From the NCBI GenBank assembly GCA_030141605.1, contig JAQGDQ010000053.1, positions 246,001 to 310,000 on the forward strand: 64,000 nt of DNA, in the 5' to 3' direction. The stretch comes from Tubiluchus corallicola. Lineage: Eukaryota > Priapulida > Priapulimorpha > Priapulimorphida > Tubiluchidae. The position numbers were made by a program, and so were the translations under genes. Shown one piece after another: positions 48,639-57,257 of the stretch; within the stretch, counting starts at the first letter, position 1, and each line of letters begins with the position of its first letter. The notes under the pieces are model-generated. The model was given only the letters and a program-made list of their open reading frames with translations, had not been told where the DNA came from and did not search any database.

Positions 48639-48785
48639 TGCTTACACTTGCTTACACTTCAAATGCTTTCCCTTTGGTCCAATAACTTCTTCCGTAGTTG
48701 CCTTGCACACAGACTTTGCAAGCCCAGCACCGACTAAACTGTGCTTAGCTGCAGTAATCCTATCTTGTATAGTTTGCCCGGACAT
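28580..48785 (-). CDS. PICALM: Clathrin assembly protein, AP180/CALM family (complete)
   Basis: Eighteen exons, transcript order: 48785-48656, 41643-41501, 41235-41160, 40817-40715, 40383-40344, 39569-39401, 38876-38770, 38453-38412, 38234-38161, 38023-37870, 36844-36794, 36513-36204, 36017-35937, 34934-34497, 32623-32440, 31131-30996, 29653-29570 and 28771-28580. All have GT-AG borders and give 2,514 nt in frame, 837 aa. The product binds PI(4,5)P2, clathrin and AP-2 and shapes coated pits at the plasma membrane and synapse. It has an N-terminal ANTH domain (residues ~1-290) and a long disordered tail with clathrin-box and NPF motifs. One invertebrate gene usually stands for vertebrate PICALM and SNAP91, so the symbol marks the family. 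Intron 1 (~7 kb) is packed with transposon remains. It is convergent with WDR74 and divergent from the acyltransferase gene. Confidence 0.96.
30091..30204. repeat. (CCCT)n(CT)n microsatellite
   Basis: About 40 bp of CCCT repeats followed by about 74 bp of CT repeats, in a PICALM intron. Arginine/glutamate and serine/leucine repeat frames across it on both strands are artefacts. Confidence 0.97.
31262..32038 (+). pseudogene. Dead Tigger/pogo transposase, C-terminal part
   Basis: Frames in order read [20 protein letters not shown] (31271-31330), then [11 protein letters not shown] (second catalytic Asp of the DDE/D domain). [20 protein letters not shown] and LKAYYRREM follow (31414-31506), and the C-terminal [10 protein letters not shown] is at about 32010. 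These are hallmark blocks of Tigger transposases. Internal stops, for example after 31634, and frame changes disable it, and the DNA-binding half is missing. It lies inside a PICALM intron on the opposite strand. Confidence 0.85.
33595..33715 (-). mobile_element. tRNA-derived SINE
   Basis: On the minus strand the stretch reads GGCACTGGACTTGTGATTCG followed by the B-box-like GGTTCAAGTCCAGG and CTCGGTCCCGAATG. This resembles a tRNA body with A and B boxes, then a non-tRNA tail ending near ACATTTCC. It is in a PICALM intron. It shares its tail with the copy at 16330-16425. Confidence 0.6.
33880..33985 (+). mobile_element. tRNA-derived SINE (diverged copy)
   Basis: Plus strand: GGTATTGAACTCGTAATTTA, then GGTTCAAATTCAGG as B box, then CACAGTTTTGAC and TTTCACATTTT. 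It looks like the same family as the SINE 200 bp to the left but in opposite orientation. Diverged and partial. Confidence 0.5.
37124..37543. repeat. 210-bp tandem duplication
   Basis: Two head-to-tail copies, 37124-37333 and 37334-37543, differ at about five positions. The units begin CATGAACTAATTTATAATTA and end ACCTTGGGTACTT. The duplication lies in the PICALM intron between exons 10 and 11. The very low divergence shows it is recent. Confidence 0.95.
42415..42610. repeat. Long hairpin (inverted repeat, ~65-bp arms)
   Basis: The left arm (42415-42477) and right arm (42542-42610) are inverted copies with roughly 85% identity, around a ~64-bp loop. Shared words include CACTAGTC/GACTAGTA and ACAATATGTCA/TGACATATTGT. 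It is in PICALM intron 1 and could be a palindromic MITE; no target duplication was identified. Confidence 0.7.
43257..43440 (+). pseudogene. Possible LINE reverse-transcriptase fragment
   Basis: The plus-strand frame contains [14 protein letters not shown], then [15 protein letters not shown]. This recalls the segment before the RT core in LINEs (AP.L..LFN.SL..G.VP..WK.A.V). Only this short block is recognisable, so it may be chance. It is in PICALM intron 1. Confidence 0.35.
43530..46877. other. PICALM intron 1 interior, nothing recognised
   Basis: No exon or classifiable repeat stands out on either strand. Short frames such as 43930-44130 carry no family motif. Decayed transposon sequence is likely but cannot be shown by eye. 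Confidence 0.35.
46878..47099. mobile_element. Palindromic MITE (222 bp)
   Basis: The left end TGGCACATTCAGATGTAGAG and inverted right end TGGTACATTCAGACATAGAG continue into GACTTCTCTC. Inner segments also pair (GAGTAAAGTT with AACTTTACTC), so nearly the whole element folds on itself. No clear target duplication. It lies in PICALM intron 1. Confidence 0.65.
47220..48470 (+). pseudogene. Decayed CR1/L2-like LINE (endonuclease end to RT start)
   Basis: Plus-strand pieces in order resemble the segment after the endonuclease (a [14 protein letters not shown]-like block, then SLVQQHAFL). Next come [20 protein letters not shown] (47890-47950), [20 protein letters not shown] (48150-48215) and [17 protein letters not shown] (48273-48320). 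These match the linker of CR1/L2 ORF2 (KKNPKxFYRYxxSK ... LNxYFxxVFTxE). It is frame-broken and inactive, in PICALM intron 1 on the strand opposite to that gene. Confidence 0.65.
48555..48634. repeat. (GA)40 microsatellite
   Basis: Uninterrupted GA for 80 bp. On the PICALM sense strand it is a (TC) tract starting about 20 bp after the exon-1 donor. Confidence 0.98.
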
Positions 48786-50726
48786 GGCCAAATTTTCACC
48801 CCTCCCACCACACGAAAATTAGTACACTATTCTTTTGCCAGTATGCGTTTAAGTATAAGTAAGCTGAAAAACACAAGAAAATTGATCCGGTAACCCACTT
48901 GTGGGTGGACAAGTGTCAAAGATGGCGGCCTCTTTTGGGGGCGGAGTTTATAATCAATTTCCGCTTCCGGTAATGAAGCAAAGCAGATGATGAAGCTGAA
49001 AGTCAAGCTGGAAAGCCAAATTTCGAAGAAATTTTAACGTAAATTTTTAAGGTAATAAAAATGTAGTAAATGTTGTTTACAAGTTTTGACAAGTGGGTGT
49101 ATAACAATGAAATTAATATTAATTATTATAAAACAACAATACTAAATTTATAGTATAACACTTTAATACAATTCTATTTCTCTGGTTACGTATATAACAA
49201 TTTTATGTATTCATCTTCACTGTCTTATTTTGGCTAGAGGATTTGCATAAAAAATTAATGATTGATTTTTAAATCACGTTACACATAATCAAATTTAAAT
49301 AATTTTTCTTTGCAAATGTACCAAAATAAGAATTCTTTAAATTGCTTTCATTATTTACTATGCATTTTTGAAACAGTTTACCTGCTTGTATTTTTTCAGT
49401 TATTATAATTATATAGGTATCATTTAGAATAATTTGTTCCAATATTATTATAATGTACATTTGTGTGATATGCAAAGCTTGTTATTATTATTATTATTAT
49501 TGTTATTATCTAACACTGATAGTGATAACTTCATACTGCTAATTAATTTATATGATTTTCTTCCATTTCTTGCCAATTCCATGAACTTAAGAATGAAAAC
49601 AAGTTCATTTCAATTTGAAAACGTTTCATATTATAATGATTAGGACCTATTGTCTTATGAAAATGCAGGTAAAAATAAGTACGAAAGCCTATAATTGTTA
49701 TATTTTCAAAATGCAAACAAGTGTTTTTTTCAGCTAGCTGGCTCCATGCTTTTCATATTCTTGAAAATTAGCTTCAGTTATCCATGTATTTATATAGGCA
49801 TCTGTGGAAAGTCATGTCCTCTACCTCTCGATTGTGTAATATGAATTAGTTTGCTATCATTAAAGAAGGACCGGTTTATAACAAAAAATTATCCTATCTA
49901 ATCTTGTGTATTTATGCCGCCTAGGGCTTTCCTATAGTTACAATAGTCAAAGTCAGTCTAGAGTGCCTATCTAGAGTACTTTGCTATTAGTGCACAGAAG
50001 ACAGTTTAGATACTCTAAGCAAAGTCAGTCATCGTTATGACGTTCGCATTTATAAGCAAAGCACGTGATCTCGTAGTAGTCACAAGTTTTGATGTATATG
50101 CACTATTCTTATCTATGTGTAATTCATCATCTTAGCGTCCGAATTCCGAAGCAAGATTTCTTTCGTTGCGAACTTTGCAATTTATAATTATTCGTGCAGA
50201 TTTCTACCGTCACTGAGAGTTCAAATTGCACCCAGAGAGATAGTCGTTATGATTAAGGTCACGTTAGTATAAGTCCAACGGATGACTGTACTTTGCTTTA
50301 CGAACAGTTTCATCTTTGAATCCGTAGTGCTATTGAGGTGTGCAGAGCTATAAGCAGTTTTGTGGTCCATAGTAGTGCTGTACATCTGTTATCTGGTATT
50401 TTGTGATTGACAGTGAGTCTGAGGGATAGTTGCAATAAGTGTGACAACCAAATTCAGTAAGTAGACAAAATTGTGATTAATGTGTACCAAACGATGAAAT
50501 GTATATAGACTTGTAAAATTGCTTACATAGAAATGTAGTCTCATACAATACTATCAATTTCTCCCTATCATATTATGAATATTGTAGTGTGTGACTATAT
50601 GTCAGTTTTGCTTCTAAACTTCCAGTTAGGCTGCATTATTCAACTGAGAATCTATAGCAGACTATCCAAACATTCACTTTATTAATGTGTTATAAGGGAA
50701 TAGCACGATAATTTGTAGAAGAAAGG
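48786..50726. other. Head-to-head spacer, PICALM/AGPAT promoter region
   Basis: This should contain the PICALM promoter (minus) and perhaps the distal AGPAT promoter (plus). The first ~200 bp are relatively GC-richer (GATGGCGGCC near 48920, GGGGGCGG near 48938). They fit a TATA-less promoter/5' UTR. A (TTA)n run lies at about 49481-49509. A strong donor, AAAG|GTAAGT, ends at 50726-50732 and could close a non-coding 5' exon of AGPAT. No coding exon. Confidence 0.4.
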
Positions 50727-51100
50727 TAAGTTAATCGAAATATTATCAACCCAAGTTCGTAATTTTCCATCTTGATTGAATAGCGATGTCAGCTGTTTTT
50801 CCCTTTTATGGAATTACCTTACACACTGCTTACTTCACAGTCATGTACAAACAAATGCAGGCCATCAATTTTGATTAGTTGTGTAGTATTATCTGGGGTG
50901 GTCCTACTAGGATGAAGCTTGAGCATGCTGCTTTAGCTAATTTTTCTAAGCAAATTAAAAGTCAGCAATTTAATAAGTACTCGCTGCTTAGTAATGTGCA
51001 AAAGAATTATGATCAAATTCTTGGCATTGTGATGCCTAGATGCAGTTCTAAATAAAAACGTCAAAACCCCAAGCAAGGAGCCGCTAAAGAGGGAGATTTA

Positions 51101-52221
51101 AGGGGCTGGCTCTACCACTAGGCAGTACAGGCAATTTCCGGGGGTACCAAATTTTGGGAGGTGCCAAATTCAGGAAGTAATTCTTTAATTTTTAAGTTTA
51201 GTATAAGTAATAGCATAGTATAATGTGAATTTCCTCAGTTCAAAACACTAATTAAATGAAGCGAAAAAGTATGTCATTTTCCTGTCAAATACATGATTCT
51301 ATATGAGTGCTTATAGAATGACCCTTCTGTTAATAAAAAAATGTCTTACAATAGTATTTATCTAACTATAGCAGATAAACCTATAAAAATCGAAGTCTGC
51401 AGAAGAGAAAACAGGAAACGAAGACCTGTAAAAAAGCTGGCGTGTCATATAGAGCACAATACCGACATAAATCCGATTTCAAATTAAAGCAGTCATAAAT
51501 TCAATTTCAAATTCCATCATAACAAACTGCAAATAATTGCCTAGTACCTACCTTAATCAGCTCACTATAATACATGCATAAGCCTAACATACAGGTACTA
51601 TTTCTTGTGATTCCACTTGGTCCATTTCATCAATAGATGAGCAGACTCTTCTTAGATTGGAAGATCAAATTTCACTATGTTTTGTCATCATACTTTGATG
51701 TTTGTTTTTGTGTTGACGACTTCTCTTTTAATTCAACTCTTCACCAATTTGTTTGCACTTCATCATACATATTTCACCAAACTTTGAAGTTTATGTATAT
51801 CATCTACCGACACTTTAACCTCATCGGATATTCCTCGCTCGTTTCCCTCACATTATTCTGTCATTTTCTTGTTTGCACATTGGGCGTAATGTATTATCTT
51901 TGTATTTATTCCTGTATTGACTTCTACCATGTTCAATCTTATGTGCAATGGATCTGTTGTTATTTTCTGGCTACCCTACTGAATATAGGTTTTACCTAAC
52001 CATTGTATATTGTGCAAGAATCGTAGTTTTGTACTAGCTATTACTTTAAGCTGACATTTTGATTTTTTATATATTTCATAATAGTATTACACTTTATTAT
52101 AATATTATACAAGAAAATGTCAATATTAGTAGCGTGGTGGGGATAGAGGGGGGAAGGGGCGGAGGAGGGGGCGCCATACAGATATTTGCCTAGAACATCA
52201 ATCTACCTAGAGCCAGCACTG
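51101..52221. mobile_element. Inverted-repeat DNA element (GCTGGCTCTA termini)
   Basis: The left end AGGGGCTGGCTCTACCACTA and the inverted right end CAGTGCTGGCTCTAGGTAGA are both followed by a GGCA..T..GG-like inner block. G-rich words (GGGGGTACC; GGGGGCGCC) lie inside each end. The interior is AT-rich. A 120-codon plus frame at 51637-51999 does not look like transposase. No target duplication found. It lies just upstream of the AGPAT coding exon. Confidence 0.55.
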
Positions 52222-52632
52222 CATGAGAAGATTCCTCATAAAGAAAGGACAAAATTAATAGTGATTTCTGGTCATTGTTTGTTTACATAGATAAGCTTTG
52301 GTACAGACAGCAAAGGATTAAAGCAAAAACCGAGTTTGGCTAATAGAGAATCAGGTGAGCAGCAGGAGGTTTTGTTAGTTTATAAACGTTTTTTTTGTTC
52401 TTGTAAACTTACCCACTGGTTTAATTAAGGATACTAAATTCAGTACCAAAAAAGAAATGAAGTGAGCGGCTAAATTGCTATTGTGAAGTTCATCGTTTTG
52501 CCCATTAATTTTATGGAACATGTCATGAAAATGTTAACACTTTCTGAACACTTTGTAGTGCTTGCCAATTTAAAAATGAAGTAATCCTTAAAATTGTTTA
52601 ACTTTTTACAGGAACACGTTTAAACACCCAAA

Positions 52633-52659
52633 ATGCTGGACGGCCTATACACAGAGTGA
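52633..52659 (+). promoter_or_regulatory. Upstream ORF in the AGPAT 5' leader
   Basis: After a likely 3' splice site (TTTTTACAG ending at 52612) the leader contains ATG at 52633 and an 8-codon ORF, MLDGLYTE, ending TGA at 52659. This is 20 bp before the main ATG. It could damp or regulate initiation; that is inference. Confidence 0.5.
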
Positions 52660-52679
52660 GTTTCATCACTGTCATCAGT

Positions 52680-53510
52680 ATGGAATTCCCGTTTACATGG
52701 ATGCAAATCGCACTGATTTGTGTTCTAGTATTGTTGCCACTCTTTTATGAGTTGAATGCAACATTCAAGTACATGTCAAAAATGTTTTTGTTTAACTTGA
52801 TTTTGATGATAACATCAGTGGTAGGGTTGCCTGTGGCATTAGCTCGTCCATTCAGCATAGAAAATTACTGGTTTCCTTATTGGGTGTTTCGGATGCTTAC
52901 AAAAATATACGGGATAAAAATAGAAACGAAGAACCTAGAGAATTATGATATCTTTGGTCCATACATATTAGTATGTAACCATCAAAGTTCTTTAGACTTA
53001 ATAGTTATGGCTACTTGTTGGCCAAACAAATGCACAGCTATGGTCAAAAAAGAATTGCTATATACTGGACCATTTGGTTTGATATTGAAATTAGCAAATA
53101 CTATCTTTGTTGAACGCCAAAACACTGATAAAGCTAGACAAACCTTAGCCAAAGTTTTTCAGAATATTAAAGCGGAGGGCATACGAGTTTGGGTGTTTCC
53201 TGAAGGGACAAGAAACCACGAGTCAGGAATGCTTCCATTCAAGAAGGGAGCTTTTCACCTGGCAGTAGATGCTCAGATACCGGTACTGCCATTAGTCATT
53301 TCTTCATACTCAGATTTTTATAATAAAAAAGAACGAAAGTTTGGCTCTGGAAAACTGATAGTAGAAGCGTTATCGGCTGTACCTACTGAGGGTTTAACGA
53401 AAGATGATGTTCCCGAGTTTGCTGAGCGAGTGCGGAAGCTGATGCTTGATGTTTATAATAGGAACTCTGCGAAAAAGCACTCTGAAGTCGAGTCAAATGG
53501 TGCCACGTAA
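52680..53510 (+). CDS. 1-acyl-sn-glycerol-3-phosphate acyltransferase
   Basis: 276 aa, similar in length to human AGPAT1 (283) and AGPAT2 (278). The enzyme adds a fatty acyl chain to lysophosphatidic acid, giving phosphatidic acid in the ER membrane. Membrane segments are near residues 7-23 and 36-55. The four acyltransferase motifs are in order: NHQSSLDL (100-107, catalytic His and Asp), ANTIFVERQN (139-148), VFPEGTRN (172-179) and IPVLPLVIS (200-208). I chose the ATG at 52680; the same frame is open upstream to 52656 but only with GTG. The whole CDS is one exon, although a splice acceptor at 52612 suggests a separate 5' UTR exon, which argues against a processed pseudogene. Three stop codons follow in tandem (TAATAGTAG). 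AGPAT1 versus AGPAT2 is not resolved. Confidence 0.95.
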   Translation: MEFPFTWMQIALICVLVLLPLFYELNATFKYMSKMFLFNLILMITSVVGLPVALARPFSIENYWFPYWVFRMLTKIYGIKIETKNLENYDIFGPYILVCNHQSSLDLIVMATCWPNKCTAMVKKELLYTGPFGLILKLANTIFVERQNTDKARQTLAKVFQNIKAEGIRVWVFPEGTRNHESGMLPFKKGAFHLAVDAQIPVLPLVISSYSDFYNKKERKFGSGKLIVEALSAVPTEGLTKDDVPEFAERVRKLMLDVYNRNSAKKHSEVESNGAT

Positions 53511-54030
53511 TAGTAGGTAACATCTGTCAGTTCATAGCTGGTTATTCGCAACTTTCATTATGCATGCTTGATGTAGAGTTTTTCTTGTAGTTATTCTCCA
53601 TAGTAAATTTCATTCAGTTGTTCAGATCAGTTCTGGATGTTTTAAACAGCTTAATTTATAGGTTTGACATCTGAGATGTTCACAGATGTCCCTAGTAACA
53701 ATAAGTAACATAGCAATTTTATTTCAATCTACTCTACACTGGTGTTAGCCACAGTCAGTGTTACTAGCGTAATTTCTGTCATATATGCTGTTATACATTG
53801 TAAGATATAATGTGATAGTGCTGTATGTTATATAACACAAATAGCTGTGTGATGTAAAAATGACCACACCATAATATAAAAATATCCATTAGTTGTCATA
53901 ATATAAAAATCGTGAACAATAACTGTGTAATGCAAAAGTCTGTGTAAATATTTAAAGCAAAAGCCAAGGCTCTCAAGAAGTTGAGCTTATTTTAATATTT
54001 GAAGAAATGATAGAGTTTCAAGCTTTCAGC

Positions 54031-54036
54031 AATAAA
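54031..54036 (+). promoter_or_regulatory. Candidate poly(A) signal of the AGPAT gene
   Basis: AATAAA lies 521 bp after the stop. It fits a normal-length 3' UTR but is unproven. Confidence 0.4.
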
Positions 54037-56516
54037 ATTGTGATAAATGCCTCATGTAATTAGTGAGGACCTAACACTTGGTGCACTCATTTTGAACAAA
54101 AAATAGCATCATCCGGTTACCGTGCAATATAAACACTTATCTCGCCAGGTGCTTGAGCAAACTTTGTTTACAGCGGTAATTACTGTTATCAACTAACAAT
54201 CCAAAACATTAAACGAGGGATTGTTAATACTATTTTCTGCTTTTTGATGAATCCTGTTGGCCGCTATGTAATGAAAATCAGTAACTGACGATGATGTATA
54301 ACTGCCAACTCGGCTTGTTACAGTTGACAAAGTAACAGAATAAGTATTTTAACAACCAATAACTAAACTCTATAAGCTAAGCAAACCAGCCCTGCATCTA
54401 TTGTATGCTTGTAGCCTCACAGTCATCTAAGCCTATCGGTAATTACTACGTGTAGCACTTGTGCATTTTGAGGTGTAATTTTGTGGATACCAGCACTTTG
54501 TAAACGCTTTGAAATTGTTGTTAATTGTTTCGGCAACTAATTTTTACATAAACACAGCTAAACACAAAAATTTAGTCAACTAGAATAGTGAAATTTCTGA
54601 GTGGCTGTGGAAGTTTTGCTACGTGTGCTTTTGTGCTGTCCGCCAGCTTATGTAATTTTTTTCAATGTGCCCACAGCGAGGTTCATTTGGTGGGAGATAA
54701 GGTTTAAATTTCTTTTGCATATTTTAACAAAGCATTTTATGCATGTATCTAGAGATAATGTCAATATTAAATGCTACGTTTTATGTTCAGTACAGTGATA
54801 CTGTGAGATATCAGCTGACGAAGTGCTGAACATTGAAAATTTAGAATGAGTAAAATTTAATCAAAATTCTGTTTACTTACACTACAGTTTTTAGTTGTGT
54901 CGATGCACACAATAACTATTGTTTGAAAGCTGGGTGCTTTTGATTTGTGTGTTTTTGGTAATATTATTGATTTTTTACATTCTGTTATTATTTTTAATAC
55001 ATACTTTGGAAAATTTCTTTGTAAAGCAATGAGAAACAGTTTTGGCACCTTTGAAAATGATTTTACGCATGGTAATTAAAAAGTAATAAGAAACAACTGA
55101 TGTGATTCTACATATTTCTCAACTGTCAACAGCTTCAGTTGCTTATTGGGTAACTATTTGTGAACTTCAAGACTTTTATGAAGGTTATGTTTCATTACCA
55201 TTGTTTTAGTTTGCTATGACTCATTTAAGAAAAACAAAATTGTGGTATGCCAGGAAAAAACTCTGAGGAAAGTCCAGCAATTAGTTAGTATTTTTTTCTC
55301 AAGTCTGCTGTTTGATGTACAAATGTTTTATTACTAAAATATAAAAAAATCTGTTTTCACAATTCATTTACATTATAATACACACAATTAAGAGACAATT
55401 TAATTTTAACAACAATTTAGTATAAATGTATCTTTGGCAGTTTGACTAGCAGACATGTATCTACACGGGTACCTAATCTAGTTTAATTTCAAATTTTACT
55501 ACAGTAATAGTCGGACTAATAACGTTTAAGAAACTCTTAATGAAGAATTTCAATTCACAGCTAAATTGTACAAATTTAGGAAAATATAACACCATTAAAA
55601 ATTAGAAAACATCACAGTAGTAATGAGCTCAGGAACGGGGTAAACCCTGCATGATAACTGATAAACTAAATTCCTAGCAGACTTGTTTACTAATAGAGCT
55701 CACACCCCTTGAAATTCACTCTTATGAACTTCAGTTTGGTTTACTGCTCAAAACAAATCTAATTCACATTAAAGGGAAGGGGGTTTTTTAGGACAACAAA
55801 ACCTCCGAATGTTAAGTGTTTTGACAAAAGTGATCTAAGCTTGAGAAACCAGGAAAATATTTTTAAAATGGTACAAACATAATTAAAGTCCTGCTAATAG
55901 TTTTCCGTTACATACAATTTTAGCTAAAATGACAAAGGCAGATAAAGCACTAAAACAATGCTATCTGAAGTAGACAGTCTGTCGATGTCTACAGTAAGTC
56001 CACCCTTAATGACTTTCCCCTTGGTGACAATTCCTTTTAACGAATTTTTGTCGTCTTTCACATTATAACTATGAATTTTTGGAATTCATGCACTAAAATT
56101 TTCCTTGTTGTATTAGTGCTTATAACAAAGCTCGTTAGTATAGGTGAAAGCTGCTGTGGTGCAACTACTTGGGGCTATACCAATTCGTAGTAGATTGTTA
56201 GACGGATGAACACACATGTACATTTATGGTGTTGAAACCGTCAAAACATTTTCCAGTGAAATGTCTGGAGAAAGGAAAAAAAGATTTGTCAATAGATCAT
56301 GAAAGACATACCTGCTAAAAAAGCGCAAAGAAGCCTAAAGTTCATTTTACCAAAAATGCAATATAAAAACATGTCTGAAGTTGGAATTTGTTGAAATAGC
56401 TAGGCTTTCAAAATCATGTATCTGTAATTTTGTATAATTTTTCAGATCAGTAATAAATAAGACTCTTTTTGCCTTTAATAATTTGTTAAACATTTGATTA
56501 ATTAAGCAAGCATTTA
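54037..56516. other. Intergenic, nothing recognised
   Basis: AT-rich spacer between the AGPAT 3' end and the BRWD/PHIP 3' end. Short frames at 54601-54798 and 54857-55048 show no family features. Confidence 0.45.
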
Positions 56517-56707
56517 CAGTCAAACCTCTTTATGCCATTTACTTTGGGACTGCAAAAAAGGTTTGGGTTAAGCGAGTTTGATTTATAATGAGATGCATTA
56601 GTACATATTATCTATGCAAATAATTATAGACTTGTTTTGCCGAAAATAATTTTGGGCCTTAAGCGAGGTTAGCATCTTAAAGGGAGTGTTATAATGAGGT
56701 TTAACTG
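56517..56707. mobile_element. Short pogo-like MITE (191 bp)
   Basis: The left end CAGTCAAACCTCTTTATG and inverted right end CAGTTAAACCTCATTATAA are flanked by TA on both sides (56515-56516 and 56708-56709). AGCGAG words occur inside each end. The terminus CAGTnnAACCT is shared with the larger element at 23734-24464. Confidence 0.75.
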
Positions 56708-57257
56708 TACATTATTTCAGCTGCAAGGAATGATTCACTTAACACCACAATACCTTAATGTCATTAGGTGAGGATTCTGTAACCTCAGGAAGATACTGGA
56801 GAACACCTACCAGGTTTACAACAATAACAAACACTTCTTTTTTTTAAGTTGTGTTCATGGAATTTTGAAAGTAATAGTAAGTTTCATAAATGCACAAATA
56901 TATACACAAAATATGGATTCAACAGTGCATAAATCATTTCTTAACTCTCAAGTCAAGATAAAAACAGTAACTACAAGTCAGTGCTTACGTAATATGGTCA
57001 AATAATCATGATACATCGAGGATTGTCAGTGTCGTCATTTTTGAGCCATCCGCAAAAACAATCAATCATTTTGGAAAGCAAAAACAAACATGACAGTGAT
57101 ATGAATACAAGGTGAAAAAATGCCAATTTACACAAAACACTTCAACTGTCCAGATCTAGCAAATACATGTATGCATTAGTTACTTGTGTTAACTTTGCTG
57201 GCATTTTGTAAACTGAGCATGGTATGAGTTTCTTTCCTAACAGATTACACTCCTGTG

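Larger units (their letters stand above)
38161..48785 (-). other. PICALM: PICALM exons 1-9: ANTH domain
   Basis: Residues 1-294. The phosphoinositide site of CALM is conserved at the same numbers: K28, K38, K40 and H41 in [15 protein letters not shown]. Other hallmarks are [14 protein letters not shown] (~48-61), [15 protein letters not shown] (~72-86), FAQ[11 protein letters not shown] (~92-101), [18 protein letters not shown] (~118-136) and [17 protein letters not shown] (~188-204). [18 protein letters not shown] (~225-242) follows. Exon 5 is only 40 nt. This membrane-binding module is the most conserved part of the gene. Confidence 0.95.

Noticed and set aside
51637-51999. 120-codon frame rich in F, C and Y as a membrane protein
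   Set aside because: Composition follows from a T-rich stretch inside an inverted-repeat element; no start context or family match.
52656-52679. Upstream start of the acyltransferase at 52656
   Set aside because: The codon is GTG, not ATG; the first ATG of the frame is at 52680, giving the usual family length.
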